A stretch of 64,000 nt of DNA. Origin: Agarivorans albus (GTDB taxonomy: Bacteria > Pseudomonadota > Gammaproteobacteria > Enterobacterales > Celerinatantimonadaceae). The notes under the pieces were generated by a model that saw nothing but the letters and a program-made list of their open reading frames with translations, did not search any database and was not told the DNA's origin. Positions within the stretch are counted from its first letter, which is position 1, and every line of letters starts with the position of its first letter. A program made the translations under genes and the position numbers. Positions 45,940 to 55,855 of the stretch are shown in pieces. Where the stretch lies: the NCBI RefSeq assembly GCF_019670105.1, contig NZ_AP023032.1:32501-96500 (forward strand), in the 5' to 3' direction.

Positions 45940-46824
45940 TTAATCCTGCTTAAATAATTGGTCTAGTTTTTGTTCGTAGTCGTGGTAGCCCAAGTAGTCA
46001 TAGAGCTCAGCGCGAGTTTGCATGCTGTCAACAACATCACGCTGGTGGCCATTTTCACGTAAGCTACGATACACATTTACTGCTGCTTGGTTCATTGCTC
46101 TAAAGGCCGATAGCGGGTAAAGCACCATATCTACACCTACACTCGCTAGCTCTTCGCCGCTAAATAGTGGGGTTTGGCCAAACTCGGTAATATTGGCCAA
46201 AATCGGCACTTTTACTGCGTCGGCAAATTGTTGGTATTGCTCAAGCGTGAGCATGGCTTCGGGGAAGATCATATCGGCGCCAGCTTCAACATATTGGCAA
46301 GCACGTTCAATAGCGCCTCCCATACCTTCTATTTGCAGGGCGTCGGTGCGGGCCATTACCACAAAGTCTGGATCTACGCGGGCATCTGCAGCAGCCTTGA
46401 TGCGGTCTACCATTTCTTGGCTAGAAACAATGGCTTTATTGGGGCGGTGGCCACAGCGTTTTTGCGCGACTTGGTCTTCCATGTGCACGGCGGCGGCATC
46501 GGAGCGGATCATTTCTTTTACGGTGCGAGCAATATTAAATGCGCCGCCAAAACCCACATCTATGTCTACCAGTAAAGGTAAATCACAGGCGGCGGTAATT
46601 CGGCGAACATCTTCTAGTACGTCATTCATGGTCGTAATGCCAAGATCGGGTAAACCGTATGAGGCATTGGCAATTCCGCCACCTGAGAGGTAAATAGCTT
46701 GGTGGCCTTCGCGCTGTGCCATCATGGCGCAGTAGGGGTTAATAGTGCCAACAATTTGTAATGGGTTTTGTTGGCTTACTGCTTGGCGAAAGCGTGCGCC
46801 GGGCGAGAGTTTTGAGCTGCTCAT
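45940..46824 (-). CDS. prpB: 2-methylisocitrate lyase
   Basis: Cleaves 2-methylisocitrate into pyruvate and succinate, the last step of the methylcitrate cycle. The 294-residue TIM-barrel protein carries the family signature KRCGHRPNK with catalytic C124, the metal ligand region [11 protein letters not shown] and VHMEDQ. Length and motif fit PrpB rather than isocitrate lyase. The start codon shares one base with the stop of the upstream regulator gene (TAATG), so expression is coupled to prpR. Confidence 0.96.
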   Translation of the reverse strand: MSSSKLSPGARFRQAVSQQNPLQIVGTINPYCAMMAQREGHQAIYLSGGGIANASYGLPDLGITTMNDVLEDVRRITAACDLPLLVDIDVGFGGAFNIARTVKEMIRSDAAAVHMEDQVAQKRCGHRPNKAIVSSQEMVDRIKAAADARVDPDFVVMARTDALQIEGMGGAIERACQYVEAGADMIFPEAMLTLEQYQQFADAVKVPILANITEFGQTPLFSGEELASVGVDMVLYPLSAFRAMNQAAVNVYRSLRENGHQRDVVDSMQTRAELYDYLGYHDYEQKLDQLFKQD

Positions 46825-47567
46825 TAGTTCACTCCTTGAATTTGAGTTGCCGAAGCGGTGGTTTCTAAGCTTTGGTCGGTCTGGGTATTTTGGTGTTGTT
46901 GTTCTATGGCTTTGCGCGCGCGAGCAATGTGGCGACGCATCAGTAATTCGGCGAGTTCACCATCACGATCGGCCAGTGCTTGCCAAATCGCCCAGTGTTC
47001 CTTTAATGCGCGCTCTGGGCGCGAAACTTGTTTAGCAGCTTGATAGCGATACATGCGCAGTAAATGATAGAGCTCATCACATAGTAGGTTCACTAAACGT
47101 TGGTTCGCGCTGCCTTTTATAATCAGATAGTGAAAATCGAAATCACCTTGTTGTTCAAAATAAGCTTTACCTTGGTGTTGTTGCAGGTAACTTTGATGGT
47201 GTTCAAGTAAGGTTTTTAACTCTTCAAGCTGAATTGTCGACAATTGCTCTGCAGCTAAACGACAAGCCATACCTTCTAGCGCTTCACGCACCGAGTAAAT
47301 ATCTAACAATTGCTGCTGGTTTAGTTGTACCACTCTAGCGCCAACGTGCGGAACTCGTTCAACTAATCCCATTCCTTGTAATTTAAGGATTGCTTCACGC
47401 AATGGGCCTCTGCTAACGCCGTAATGCCTTGCTAATTCTGGTTCAGAGATCTTTTCCCCTTGAGCTATTTGGCCGCTCACTATGGCTTCAATTAAGGTGT
47501 CGCTTAAGTTCTGCGAGAGTAGATTTTGTTTGTCGCTGAGCGATTTGCTGGGGCTAAGTTGAGACAT
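46824..47567 (-). CDS. prpR: GntR-family (FCD) regulator of propionate catabolism
   Basis: A 247-residue regulator. The N-terminal winged helix has the GntR signature [35 protein letters not shown] (about 47-81). The C-terminal FCD effector domain begins near residue 92 ([22 protein letters not shown]). It is the first gene of the prp operon. It is not the sigma-54-type PrpR of enterobacteria but the GntR type common in Shewanella and Pseudomonas, usually a repressor released by methylcitrate-pathway intermediates. A perfect 12-bp palindrome lies 68 bases upstream and an extended copy inside the gene. Confidence 0.88.
   Translation of the reverse strand: MSQLSPSKSLSDKQNLLSQNLSDTLIEAIVSGQIAQGEKISEPELARHYGVSRGPLREAILKLQGMGLVERVPHVGARVVQLNQQQLLDIYSVREALEGMACRLAAEQLSTIQLEELKTLLEHHQSYLQQHQGKAYFEQQGDFDFHYLIIKGSANQRLVNLLCDELYHLLRMYRYQAAKQVSRPERALKEHWAIWQALADRDGELAELLMRRHIARARKAIEQQHQNTQTDQSLETTASATQIQGVN
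47232..47245. promoter_or_regulatory. candidate PrpR operator inside prpR
   Basis: The perfect 14-bp palindrome aattgtcgacaatt contains the same attgtcgacaat core as the site upstream of prpR. It lies about 320 bases inside the regulator's own coding region and could serve looping or roadblock repression. Confidence 0.5.
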
Positions 47568-47635
47568 ATACGGGTTACACTCAGGTTGCTTGAATGTTGC
47601 ACAGTGTAGATCGGATGTTGCGTTTCGATCAAATT

Positions 47636-47647
47636 ATTGTCGACAAT
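47636..47647. promoter_or_regulatory. candidate PrpR operator upstream of prpR
   Basis: The perfect palindrome attgtcgacaat lies 68 bases before the prpR start codon, in the likely promoter. GntR-FCD regulators commonly bind such short dyads with a TNGTCNNACNA-like core. The repeated copy inside prpR supports the assignment. Confidence 0.6.
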
Positions 47648-47769
47648 TTGTGCTTATACTTTAGTTTAATGGCCTTAAAAAGCCTGTTTAAGCAGGGTTT
47701 TGTTTACAAAAGGTGAGCGGAAAGCCGGATTGTTAACAATCTTTTAGAGTTAGTTTAATGGGGGCTTAG

Positions 47770-48204
47770 TTAACTAATGTGTAATTGAGATATTACTGAT
47801 GAGGGAACTTCTACCTGCCAGTCTTTAAACTGCTGCAAACTATGTTCAATAGTGCTTAGTTGTACAAATTTGCAATTGTGCTTAGGCACCTCGGCATGGG
47901 CTTGCTGCTTTAAGTACTCTAATATGCCTGAGTTAGGAGCTAGGTAAATGCAGTGGCTGAGTTGATTTTGCAAACACCAAGCTATTTGCTGTTGCATAAT
48001 TGGTAGGCTTTCTGGGGTAAGAAATTGCCAGTGGCGAATATCAAAAATAGCCGCCCAAGGTTTAGGGCCAAATTGGCTCATTTCCTGTTGAACGTCTTTG
48101 CGATATTCCTTAGTGGTGGTGACGTTCCAGCTATCATAAAGTTGTGCCAGCAAGAATCCTTCTTGAGCGTGCAGTTGGTAGTAACCATGACTGGCTGGAT
48201 GCAT
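47770..48204 (-). CDS. hypothetical protein, possibly STAS-like
   Basis: A cytoplasmic protein of 144 residues. The pattern 'SHGYYQLHAQEGFLLAQLYDSWN...PWAAIFDIRHWQFLTPE' (alternating beta strands and helices with a conserved aspartate) resembles SpoIIAA/STAS-like domains of marine bacteria, but the match is not strong. No kinase or transporter is adjacent. It stands alone on the minus strand after the prpR promoter region. Confidence 0.6.
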   Translation of the reverse strand: MHPASHGYYQLHAQEGFLLAQLYDSWNVTTTKEYRKDVQQEMSQFGPKPWAAIFDIRHWQFLTPESLPIMQQQIAWCLQNQLSHCIYLAPNSGILEYLKQQAHAEVPKHNCKFVQLSTIEHSLQQFKDWQVEVPSSVISQLHIS

Positions 48205-48724
48205 TCAAACCTCGAATTAATTGCTTACAGCGGTAAGGATGTTAATTAACGCGTATTGCCTTCATTTCTCTTATTAAACTAGTAAATCAAACTAACTGCA
48301 AATCACTAGACTAATTGTAATTTAAAATAAGAATTTTAGTGTTTTAATCTGAAATAATCGTTTGTTTTTAGTAGATATTCTGCTGCTTAGAGCGCTGACA
48401 AAAAACTTGAAAAATGTTTATTAAGCAGCTTGTTATTTGAGCAAGCTCACGCTATGTTATGCCTTCAATCAATTACTGCATAGGTCGAGGCAACAATGAA
48501 ACATTGTTTATGTTCAGCATATCGCTCAGCCCGACTTCTGTCTTTTATCTCGGTTCGCGTTGGTCACAATAAACCCGCGATGCGAAATGCAAGGCTATGC
48601 AGCTAATTTAAGATTGAGTTACCTACCAATTTTACCCGAGCTGCGAAGTGTCGCAGTGAAGGAATTCTAGATTTACACCCTATCTTAGCTGTGTCACTTC
48701 GCTCTCTATCAAGGAGAACGAGAC
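48205..48724. other. 520-bp intergenic region with hairpins and a doubtful small frame
   Basis: The region between divergent genes is AT-rich. A 36-codon frame at 48496-48606 starts inside a 7-bp hairpin (48492-48498 with 48502-48508); its protein (MKHCLCSAYRSARLLSF...) looks like nothing known. A second hairpin, ctgcga/tcgcag (48641-48646 with 48651-48656), precedes the next gene. A good ribosome-binding site aaggag lies before 48725. It may hold a long 5' leader or small RNA, unproven. Confidence 0.35.
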
Positions 48725-49009
48725 ATGATGTCACTTAAAATTCGCGTATTAAGCTTTACTGTAGAGTTGTTATTGCGCTACCAAGCACATTTAGAGGTCC
48801 AGCAATGGCTTAAGCAACAACGCCAACAAAGCTGGCGAGTAGAGGGTATAAACGCCCATATTGCTAAAGATATTGGCGCCGATCCCGATGGTCGATTTAG
48901 AGCCAAAGTTAAGCAAGCTGAGCCAGCCACTAAAGCTAAAGAGCTTAAGCAGCAAACTAGCCACAAAGCTTGGCGCACACGACAGAAAACTGTGAAAATA
49001 GAGACGTAA
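48725..49009 (+). CDS. small basic protein, unknown
   Basis: A 94-residue, strongly basic and glutamine-rich protein with no signal peptide or membrane segment. It opens MMSLKIRVLSFTVELLLRYQAHLEVQQWLKQQRQQSW and ends with a lysine-rich tail (KAWRTRQKTVKIET). I do not recognise the family. A clear aaggag site lies seven bases before the ATG and a strong terminator follows the stop, so it is very probably a real single gene. Confidence 0.7.
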   Translation: MMSLKIRVLSFTVELLLRYQAHLEVQQWLKQQRQQSWRVEGINAHIAKDIGADPDGRFRAKVKQAEPATKAKELKQQTSHKAWRTRQKTVKIET

Positions 49010-49012
49010 AAT

Positions 49013-49036
49013 AAGCGCCCTGCGGGGCGCTTTTTT
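49013..49036 (+). terminator. Rho-independent terminator after the small basic protein gene
   Basis: The 8-bp GC-rich stem aagcgccc/gggcgctt (49013-49020 with 49025-49032) has loop tgcg and six Ts at 49031-49036. It lies four bases past the stop codon. Confidence 0.92.
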
Positions 49037-49057
49037 GTTTATTGGTAAGCAAAATCA

Positions 49058-51160
49058 CTATTCATAAAAGTTATGAATGAAGCCTTTTATATAACCTGAC
49101 TCTTGATTACAGTGAATAGTAAAGTCGCTACGTGTACCCGAAATATCTCCCTGTGTATTTACTACTTCAACTCGATCTACCAAGCAATCTTCTAGAAAAT
49201 TAACATGTCTTCGGTGCATTTTTACTTTGGAATACTCAGTTGTTGTTTCAGATATTTGCCTGCCACCTGACAGCTCTAACCAAACCCCGTCAGATATGAA
49301 GTCTCTGCCTAAATAGATATCTCTTTCTTCGTGGCTAATTATCCATTCGGGATCATAACTATCTTCAATCTCACCTATATATAGCTGTTTAGCTGTTTGC
49401 GCCTTAACATTGTTATACTCGCTTATCTGTAGGTAAGTTTTGTCTTTATCACTATTCACAGCTTGCATTGCAACATAAATTTCAATTTGTTCTAAATTAG
49501 GGGGGGTAATTATTGTAGCTAGTGGATTATAGTGAGACTGGTTCCAATGTGTTAAATCTAGGCTAAGTTCCAGATTGAAAATCGTTTTGGGGCTAGTATC
49601 TACGCTTATTGTAGTGTCGGTGTAGTAAGGCTTGGAAATTGATAGGTTATTATCAGGGTTTGTATGTGCAAACCAAATTGAATAATTAAAACTACCAGTG
49701 ATTTTAGGCGAAAGCTCAATAGTAGCTTTGGGCTCAATAAATAAATCATCTAGTTCTTCTATTGTTACTTCAGATGTGTCGTAGCTTCCGGCCATGGTAA
49801 CAATAGCTAGAACATTAAGATTGTTTGCTGTATTAAGAGAGTAAGTCATTCCAGGTACAAAACCCTGTCCTGGTTGGGATTCGATAGGTGTGAGTGTTAG
49901 TTTGTGACCTTGGCGGTAAACCTTAACCGGCGTTTCAAAATCACCAAACCAAGCCTCTAGAGGGGTCATAGTAAATACAAAGTCTTTGGGCGAGCTGCTT
50001 AACGAAGAATTAGAGTTATAAATAACGAAGCTATCACCTAAAGAAAAATCAGTAAAGTGAGGTAAATGACGATAGCTTGAGTTATGTATATCAACGTAAT
50101 TTGTGGGTCTAGGTTGACTGCTAGTGAGCAATCCTGTGAGTAAGCCATATGAGTAGTATGGTTGCAAATCAAATAGGTTGTTGTGCAAAACGGGCTGGAT
50201 GATCCCAAGATCTCCAAAGATAGACTCTTTTGCTTCGATAAAGGTGCTATCTATATCTATGCCTTCGAAGTGCTTTTCAGTATTTGCAACCACAGTAGAT
50301 TCAACTTCTTCAAGGCTCGGCTTCAGTTTGAGAAATTGCTCAGCGTTTCCATTAATCGCTAACTCTCCGCTTTGAAAGCCTAGCCCTAAAATACCTTCCA
50401 GAGTACTTTCTGTTGTGATGCCATATGTCAGTTGAGTATCTTTATCCGTCCATTTGACTAATGCGCCAATGTCAATTGACGTTAAGTTGTTATACAGGTC
50501 ATGAGACTGATGGATTGAAACATCATTTATAATAAAGTTTGGAGTAATTTGGGTCGTTTGATTTGGAGTATGAAAACTATGTACTTGTTGTGCTTCATTT
50601 TCAAAAACATACTTTATAGAGTGCTCACCACTTATTGATTGTGATTCGCGCACTCCACCCTCATCAAGTTTTATATATTTATTCCCGACGATATTGGAAT
50701 ATTTAATCACAGCCGAAAGCTCTGTGACTTGTTGCTGATAATTGACACTTTCGATATGAATACTTAAGTCGCCTTCTGTATTTCTTAAATCTAGCTGAGG
50801 TGAATAACAGCCGGACCATGATATAGTCACCGTATCGTTGGCGTTAAACTCTCCTTTGACTTGCCGTTGAGGCGTTATTTCGAAACTTCCATCGCGATTT
50901 GAGCAAGTACCAAAATAGCTCTCTTCCAAACCTAACGTGTTTAATCCACTAACCGCTATTTTGCTCAGTTCAGCGGGATACAGGCTAATGCTACTAACCC
51001 TTTTTACTACGCTTAAATTTTCTTGAGATACGTCTGATAAGTGACTATTTGGCTTGGGAGGCTCGATTGCATCAGAGCTGCTTCCCCCACAACCAAATAG
51101 AAAGGTTGTTGCGGCAGTAATAAACAGCATACAGAAAGCTAAACTCGTTCCTTGAGTCAT
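49058..51160 (-). CDS. large lipoprotein of unknown function
   Basis: A 700-residue secreted lipoprotein. Signal peptide about 1-24 with lipobox FLFGC, followed by GGSSSDA. The mature part is beta-rich with many Ser/Thr/Asn residues; I see no catalytic motif or repeat. Paired cysteines occur near residue 80 (FGTCSNRDGSF), residue 115 (WSGCYSP) and the end (LEDCLVD, IHCNQES). The gene looks more AT-rich than its neighbours and its codon use differs, which may mark recent acquisition. It stands alone, 40-odd bases after the converging small-gene terminator, with 289 non-coding bases upstream (51161-51449). Confidence 0.7.
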   Translation of the reverse strand: MTQGTSLAFCMLFITAATTFLFGCGGSSSDAIEPPKPNSHLSDVSQENLSVVKRVSSISLYPAELSKIAVSGLNTLGLEESYFGTCSNRDGSFEITPQRQVKGEFNANDTVTISWSGCYSPQLDLRNTEGDLSIHIESVNYQQQVTELSAVIKYSNIVGNKYIKLDEGGVRESQSISGEHSIKYVFENEAQQVHSFHTPNQTTQITPNFIINDVSIHQSHDLYNNLTSIDIGALVKWTDKDTQLTYGITTESTLEGILGLGFQSGELAINGNAEQFLKLKPSLEEVESTVVANTEKHFEGIDIDSTFIEAKESIFGDLGIIQPVLHNNLFDLQPYYSYGLLTGLLTSSQPRPTNYVDIHNSSYRHLPHFTDFSLGDSFVIYNSNSSLSSSPKDFVFTMTPLEAWFGDFETPVKVYRQGHKLTLTPIESQPGQGFVPGMTYSLNTANNLNVLAIVTMAGSYDTSEVTIEELDDLFIEPKATIELSPKITGSFNYSIWFAHTNPDNNLSISKPYYTDTTISVDTSPKTIFNLELSLDLTHWNQSHYNPLATIITPPNLEQIEIYVAMQAVNSDKDKTYLQISEYNNVKAQTAKQLYIGEIEDSYDPEWIISHEERDIYLGRDFISDGVWLELSGGRQISETTTEYSKVKMHRRHVNFLEDCLVDRVEVVNTQGDISGTRSDFTIHCNQESGYIKGFIHNFYE

Positions 51161-51449
51161 ATATAATTCCTTAATTCTCTGAAGCGTGAATATACCAGTA
51201 AACTGATTGAAAAGTCAGTTAGCTGGCGAATTCGTTTTTGTAAAGAAGGAATAGCTGAGAATCAATTTGAACTTGAACTGAGCCACTCTTGAAACCAATA
51301 AGTGCAGTCACTAAGCTTTCCTCTTTCCACTGCTACTCGGTATGAACTCATGCTTTCTACAAAAAACTAACAGTGGATCTAGCGCAAGTGTTGGAGCATT
51401 AGCTCAGCTACAGTACACTAGCGACACACCGCATAAGTAGGAAGCAAAC

Positions 51450-52202
51450 ATGAGCGCTGAGCAAGACACTACCCATTTTGGCTATAAAACCGTTAATCGC
51501 GATGAAAAGGTAAACCTTGTCGCTGATGTATTTCATTCGGTTGCAGCTAAATACGACGTAATGAATGACCTTATGTCGGGTGGTATTCACCGTTTATGGA
51601 AACGTTTCACTATTGATTGCAGCGGCGTTCGCCCTGGTCAAAAAGTCTTAGATTTGGCTGGTGGAACCGGCGATTTAACCGCTAAGTTCTCGCGTATTGT
51701 GGGCAGTAAAGGCGAGGTGGTATTAGCCGATATTAATGACTCGATGCTAAAAATGGGCCGCAGCAAATTGCGTGATAAAGGTATTGTAGGCAATGTGCGC
51801 TATGTACAAGCCAATGCCGAAGCCCTGCCATTTCCTGATAATACCTTCGATGCGATCACCATTAGCTTTGGCCTGCGTAACGTTACTGATAAAGACGCTG
51901 CATTGCGCTCTATGTATCGCGTATTAAAACCTGGCGGACGCTTGCTGGTGTTAGAGTTCTCGAAGCCAGAGCTTGAAGCAGTGAGCAAAGTCTATGATGC
52001 CTATTCTTTCCATTTATTACCTAAAATGGGCCAGCTGATTGCCAATGATGCCGAGAGCTATCAATACTTGGCGGAATCTATTCGTATGCATCCTGACCAA
52101 GACACGCTTAAAGAGATGATGCAGCAAGCGGGTTTTGAAGGTGCGGAATATTACAATTTAACCGGTGGTGTAGTTGCGCTGCATCGTGGTTATAAGTTTT
52201 AA
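51450..52202 (+). CDS. ubiE: demethylmenaquinone/2-methoxy-6-polyprenyl-1,4-benzoquinol methyltransferase
   Basis: A SAM-dependent C-methyltransferase of 250 residues for ubiquinone and menaquinone synthesis. It has the complete UbiE pattern: [19 protein letters not shown] near the N-terminus, SAM motif [16 protein letters not shown], and motif [38 protein letters not shown]. It is first in the ubiE-ubiJ-ubiB-tatABC-tatD cluster, the order found in E. coli. It has an agga-like site six bases before the ATG. Confidence 0.97.
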   Translation: MSAEQDTTHFGYKTVNRDEKVNLVADVFHSVAAKYDVMNDLMSGGIHRLWKRFTIDCSGVRPGQKVLDLAGGTGDLTAKFSRIVGSKGEVVLADINDSMLKMGRSKLRDKGIVGNVRYVQANAEALPFPDNTFDAITISFGLRNVTDKDAALRSMYRVLKPGGRLLVLEFSKPELEAVSKVYDAYSFHLLPKMGQLIANDAESYQYLAESIRMHPDQDTLKEMMQQAGFEGAEYYNLTGGVVALHRGYKF

Positions 52203-52211
52203 GAGGCCGCT

Positions 52212-52811
52212 ATGCCCTTATCGTCTTTAATTAGTGCTGGTGTAGAAGCCCTCAGCAACCAAGTATTGGCGCTGGATGAATCTAGTGAAGCGCGCCGTGG
52301 CCAATTAGCGGGTAAAGTGTTGGCGATTAAAATAACGCCGCTACCGTGTTTTTACTTCGTGATTAGCGAACAGCAGCTGGATGTGCTTAATCAATATGAG
52401 GCGGAACCCGATTGCAGTTTAAGCATGTCGTTGTTTACCTTGGCGGAGTTAAAACAAGCCGACAAAATTCCTAGTTTAATTAAACAAGATAAGTTGCAAC
52501 TTGAAGGTGACATTAAACTTGCTCAACAGTTTGCCGATCTGTTTTTGCAGCTAGATCCAGATTTTGAAGAGAAACTATCGCAGCGCATTGGTGATGTGGC
52601 CGCTTACCAAGTGGTGTCTAAAAGTCGCACGGTGGCGCAAGCGCTTAAAAGTGTATTGAATAAAACTCCAGCAAAGATAAATGAAATAGCCAGTGAAGAA
52701 TGGGGTTTGCTGGTGGGGCAATTGGAATACCAAAGCTGGCAGCAGCAAGTTCAAGCTATGAGTAAGGATCTCGATAAACTAGCCTTGCGCATTGAGGGTT
52801 TAAGTAAATGA
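52212..52811 (+). CDS. ubiJ: ubiquinone biosynthesis accessory factor UbiJ
   Basis: A 199-residue protein with an N-terminal SCP2 sterol-carrier-like domain (about 10-115) and a helical C-terminal part. UbiJ binds lipids and scaffolds the soluble ubiquinone-biosynthesis complex with UbiK. Placement between ubiE and ubiB, nine bases after ubiE and overlapping ubiB by four bases, is decisive; similarity to E. coli UbiJ is moderate (the opening [22 protein letters not shown] and the C-terminal coiled coil). Confidence 0.9.
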   Translation: MPLSSLISAGVEALSNQVLALDESSEARRGQLAGKVLAIKITPLPCFYFVISEQQLDVLNQYEAEPDCSLSMSLFTLAELKQADKIPSLIKQDKLQLEGDIKLAQQFADLFLQLDPDFEEKLSQRIGDVAAYQVVSKSRTVAQALKSVLNKTPAKINEIASEEWGLLVGQLEYQSWQQQVQAMSKDLDKLALRIEGLSK

Positions 52812-54436
52812 CGCCCAAGGAGTTTGCGCGCTTTCGTCAAATAAACCGCACCCTTTGTCGTTATGGTATCGACCAACTGTTACCTAAGCGTTTTTGGCCT
52901 TGGCCGCTACGTTTACTGCGCAGTATGGTGTTTTGGTGGCGTAATCAGCATAAAAATGACTCTGCCGGTGCCCGTATTCGCATGGCGATGGAAGAGTTAG
53001 GGCCAGTATTCATAAAATTTGGCCAAATGATGTCGACCCGTCGCGACTTGCTACCGCCTGATATCGCCGATGAGCTAGCTTTGCTGCAAGACCAAGTGTC
53101 TCCGTTTTCTGGCGAGCTAGCTAAACAACAAATTGAGTTGGCTTTGGAACGTCCCATCGACGAGCTGTTTGATGACTTTGATATGCAGCCCTTGGCATCA
53201 GCCTCTATTGCCCAAGTACATACCGCCACCTTAAAAGAAAATGGCCAAGAGGTGGTGCTTAAAGTTATTCGCCCAGGCATCGAGCAAACCATACTCTCAG
53301 ACATTGCTTTAATGCAGCGGGTTGCTGGCTTTTTTGCCCTATTTTTTGCTGATGGTCGCCGCTTGCGTCCAAAAGAAGTGGTGGAAGAATACCGAAAAAC
53401 CATTGTTGATGAATTAGACCTAGCGCGCGAAGCTTCTAACGCCATACAACTACGCCGTAATTTTACTGACGCAAAAGAGCTGTATGTTCCAGAGGTGTAC
53501 AGTGATCATTGCCGCAAGACCTTGTTGGTTATGGAACGCATTTACGGTATCCCTGTTGCCAACATTGATGAGTTAACAGCGCAAAACACCAATATGAAAC
53601 TATTGGCTGAGCGTGGTGTGGAAGTGTTCTTTACTCAGGTATTCAGAGACAGCTTTTTCCATGCGGATATGCATCCAGGGAATATTTTTGTGTCACGCGA
53701 GCACCCAGAAGATCCGCAATACATAGGTATTGATTGTGGCATTGTGGGCACCTTGAACAAGGAAGATCAGCGCTATTTGGCCGAAAACTTTCTGGCATTT
53801 TTTAATCGCGATTATCACAAGGTGGCGCAGCTACATGTAGATTCGGGTTGGGTACCGGCAGATACCAAAGTGGAAGAGTTTGAGGCTGCAATTCGCACCG
53901 TGTGTGAGCCTATTTTTGCCAAGCCGCTATCAGAGATTTCCTTTGGTCACGTACTATTGAATTTGTTTAATACTGCGCGTCGCTTCAATATGGAAGTTCA
54001 GCCGCAGTTGGTATTGTTACAAAAAACCTTGTTATACATAGAAGGTTTAGGGCGTCAGCTTTATCCAGAATTGGATTTGTGGGCAACCGCTAAACCCTTT
54101 TTAGAACGTTGGATGCGCAAACAAGTGGGACCAGAGGCAGTATTTACCGCCTTTAAAGAAAAGGCGCCTTACTGGTTGGAAACGCTGCCGCATTTACCAG
54201 AGTTGGTTTATGATAACCTGCAATTGGCAAAGCAACAGCAGCTTAAGTTTCAGCAATTTACCGCACAGTATTTGCAGCAACAAAAGCAGCGCCAGCGTAG
54301 TTTAATTTTAGCCTTGGCAGCCGCTTCAAGTTTGATTTCGGCAGCATTGCTTTATCCAAGTTTACCGATTGTATCGATAGCCTTGGCAATAAGTAGTGGG
54401 TTTGTTGGGTTAATGAGTTGGCGACAACTAAAATAG
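52808..54436 (+). CDS. ubiB: ubiquinone biosynthesis protein kinase-like ATPase
   Basis: An atypical protein-kinase-like ATPase of the ABC1/ADCK family, 542 residues. Family markers: the N-terminal KxGQ helix ([19 protein letters not shown]), the alanine-rich nucleotide loop [12 protein letters not shown], the ATP lysine in VVLKVIRPG, and [10 protein letters not shown] with the metal-binding region IDCGIVG. Two hydrophobic helices at the C-terminus (about 497-535) anchor it to the inner membrane. It supports ubiquinone synthesis, probably by extracting intermediates from the membrane. It overlaps ubiJ. Confidence 0.96.
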   Translation: MTPKEFARFRQINRTLCRYGIDQLLPKRFWPWPLRLLRSMVFWWRNQHKNDSAGARIRMAMEELGPVFIKFGQMMSTRRDLLPPDIADELALLQDQVSPFSGELAKQQIELALERPIDELFDDFDMQPLASASIAQVHTATLKENGQEVVLKVIRPGIEQTILSDIALMQRVAGFFALFFADGRRLRPKEVVEEYRKTIVDELDLAREASNAIQLRRNFTDAKELYVPEVYSDHCRKTLLVMERIYGIPVANIDELTAQNTNMKLLAERGVEVFFTQVFRDSFFHADMHPGNIFVSREHPEDPQYIGIDCGIVGTLNKEDQRYLAENFLAFFNRDYHKVAQLHVDSGWVPADTKVEEFEAAIRTVCEPIFAKPLSEISFGHVLLNLFNTARRFNMEVQPQLVLLQKTLLYIEGLGRQLYPELDLWATAKPFLERWMRKQVGPEAVFTAFKEKAPYWLETLPHLPELVYDNLQLAKQQQLKFQQFTAQYLQQQKQRQRSLILALAAASSLISAALLYPSLPIVSIALAISSGFVGLMSWRQLK

Positions 54437-54481
54437 ATATATAGCCATTGTGGCTAAGCAGAATAGGAAAAGGAAAAACAG

Positions 54482-54718
54482 ATGGGTGGAATTAGTATTT
54501 GGCAACTGTTGATCGTAGCGGTAATTGTGGTGTTGCTATTTGGAACCAAAAAACTGCGTAACATGGGTGGAGACCTAGGTTCTGCAGTAAAAGGTTTTAA
54601 AAATGCCATGAACGACGATGAAAGCAAAACGGCTGAAAAATCTACACCAGAACAACTTGCTCAAAACAAAGAGCAAGCTGAAGAAACCGCTAAAAGCAAA
54701 GACCAACAGCAAGGCTAA
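54482..54718 (+). CDS. tatA: Sec-independent translocase subunit TatA
   Basis: A 78-residue TatA protein: short periplasmic start MGGISIWQ, one membrane helix (about 7-21), hinge [24 protein letters not shown] (amphipathic helix), and a charged tail. It polymerises to form the twin-arginine translocation pore. It opens tatABC, 45 bases after ubiB, with aggaaa upstream, and is two bases before tatB. Confidence 0.96.
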   Translation: MGGISIWQLLIVAVIVVLLFGTKKLRNMGGDLGSAVKGFKNAMNDDESKTAEKSTPEQLAQNKEQAEETAKSKDQQQG

Positions 54719-54720
54719 GC

Positions 54721-55104
54721 ATGTTTGATATTGGGTTTTGGGAGTTAATCCTTATCTCGGTGATGGGCTTAGTGATACTAGGCCCAGAACGCTTGCCAGG
54801 CGCTATTCGTAGTGTGTTGGCGGTGGTGCGTAAGGTAAAGCAGTCGGTCTCTTCGGTAACTACCGAGCTTAAGCAAGAGCTTGAGCTAGACGAGCTTCAC
54901 CAAAACCTTAAAAAAGCCGAGCAACAAGGTCTTGAGTCGCTTAATGGTGATTTAAGTGAATCTTTCGAAACCTTAAAAGCCCGCGCCGAATCGGTGACTC
55001 GCCCTTACCAAAAGAGTTCATCAGAGCAAAATCAACACGAGGCCGACACGGTAACCATGCCCAGTGATCCGCCACCTGAACCCAGCCAAGAAGATAAAAA
55101 ATAA
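54721..55104 (+). CDS. tatB: Sec-independent translocase subunit TatB
   Basis: A 127-residue TatB protein. The opening MFDIGFWELILISVMGLVILGPERLPGAIRSV contains the membrane helix with the conserved glutamate and the GPERLP hinge, followed by an amphipathic helix and an acidic, proline-rich tail (PPPEPSQEDKK). With TatC it recognises twin-arginine signals such as that of the 15439-15969 protein in this window. Confidence 0.96.
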   Translation: MFDIGFWELILISVMGLVILGPERLPGAIRSVLAVVRKVKQSVSSVTTELKQELELDELHQNLKKAEQQGLESLNGDLSESFETLKARAESVTRPYQKSSSEQNQHEADTVTMPSDPPPEPSQEDKK

Positions 55105-55107
55105 GCT

Positions 55108-55848
55108 ATGAGTGACGCCCCTGCGCAGCCCTTAATTGAGCATTTAGTTGAGTTACGCAATCGCTTGTTACGTGGAGTATTGGCTTGTTTGCTAATTTTT
55201 CTCTGCCTAGTGTATTTTGCTAACGACATTTACGCTTTGCTCGCCGAGCCTTTGTTAAGCGTAATGCCAGAAAACGCCAGCATGATTGCTACCGATGTTG
55301 CTGCGCCGTTTTTTACGCCGATAAAACTAACTTTGGTGGCCTCAGTATTCTTAGCCATGCCATATTTGTTAGCGCAAGCTTGGGGCTTTATTGCGCCGGG
55401 TTTGTATCAACACGAGCGTAAGCTGCTAATCCCCTTAGTGTTTGGCTCAGGCTTGTTGTTTTATGCAGGTGTGGCGTTCGCCTTTTATGTGGTATTTCCA
55501 CTGGCATTTGCTTTTTTTACTGCGGTTGCGCCAGAAGGCGTAACCATTGCCACCGACATCTCCAACTATTTGGATTTTGTCCTTAAGCTGTTTTTTGCTT
55601 TTGGTTTAGCCTTTGAAATTCCCATCGCTACCATGTTGTTATGCTGGTCGGGAGCCACTACGCCTGAAAAGCTACGCAGCAAGCGCCCTTATGTAATTGT
55701 GGGGGCCTTTGTGGTGGGCATGTTGCTAACTCCACCAGATGTGATTTCACAAACCTTGTTGGCGTTGCCAATGTGGTTGCTGTTTGAAGTCGGATTGTTC
55801 TTTGCGCGCTTTTATGTGCGTAAAGATGACGAAGAAGCGCAAGCTTAG
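55108..55848 (+). CDS. tatC: Sec-independent translocase subunit TatC
   Basis: A polytopic inner-membrane protein of 246 residues with six helices. Conserved TatC elements: [15 protein letters not shown] at the N-terminus (signal-binding glutamate region), the periplasmic loop [28 protein letters not shown], and [28 protein letters not shown] at the end. It is the core receptor of the twin-arginine pathway. It begins three bases after the tatB stop and ends seven bases before tatD. Confidence 0.97.
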   Translation: MSDAPAQPLIEHLVELRNRLLRGVLACLLIFLCLVYFANDIYALLAEPLLSVMPENASMIATDVAAPFFTPIKLTLVASVFLAMPYLLAQAWGFIAPGLYQHERKLLIPLVFGSGLLFYAGVAFAFYVVFPLAFAFFTAVAPEGVTIATDISNYLDFVLKLFFAFGLAFEIPIATMLLCWSGATTPEKLRSKRPYVIVGAFVVGMLLTPPDVISQTLLALPMWLLFEVGLFFARFYVRKDDEEAQA

Positions 55849-55855
55849 CGCTCCC

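Noticed and set aside
51391-51450. tRNA-like stretch with tagctcagct resembling a D-arm
   Set aside because: No anticodon arm, no T-loop motif (ggttcgaatcc type) and no acceptor pairing follow.
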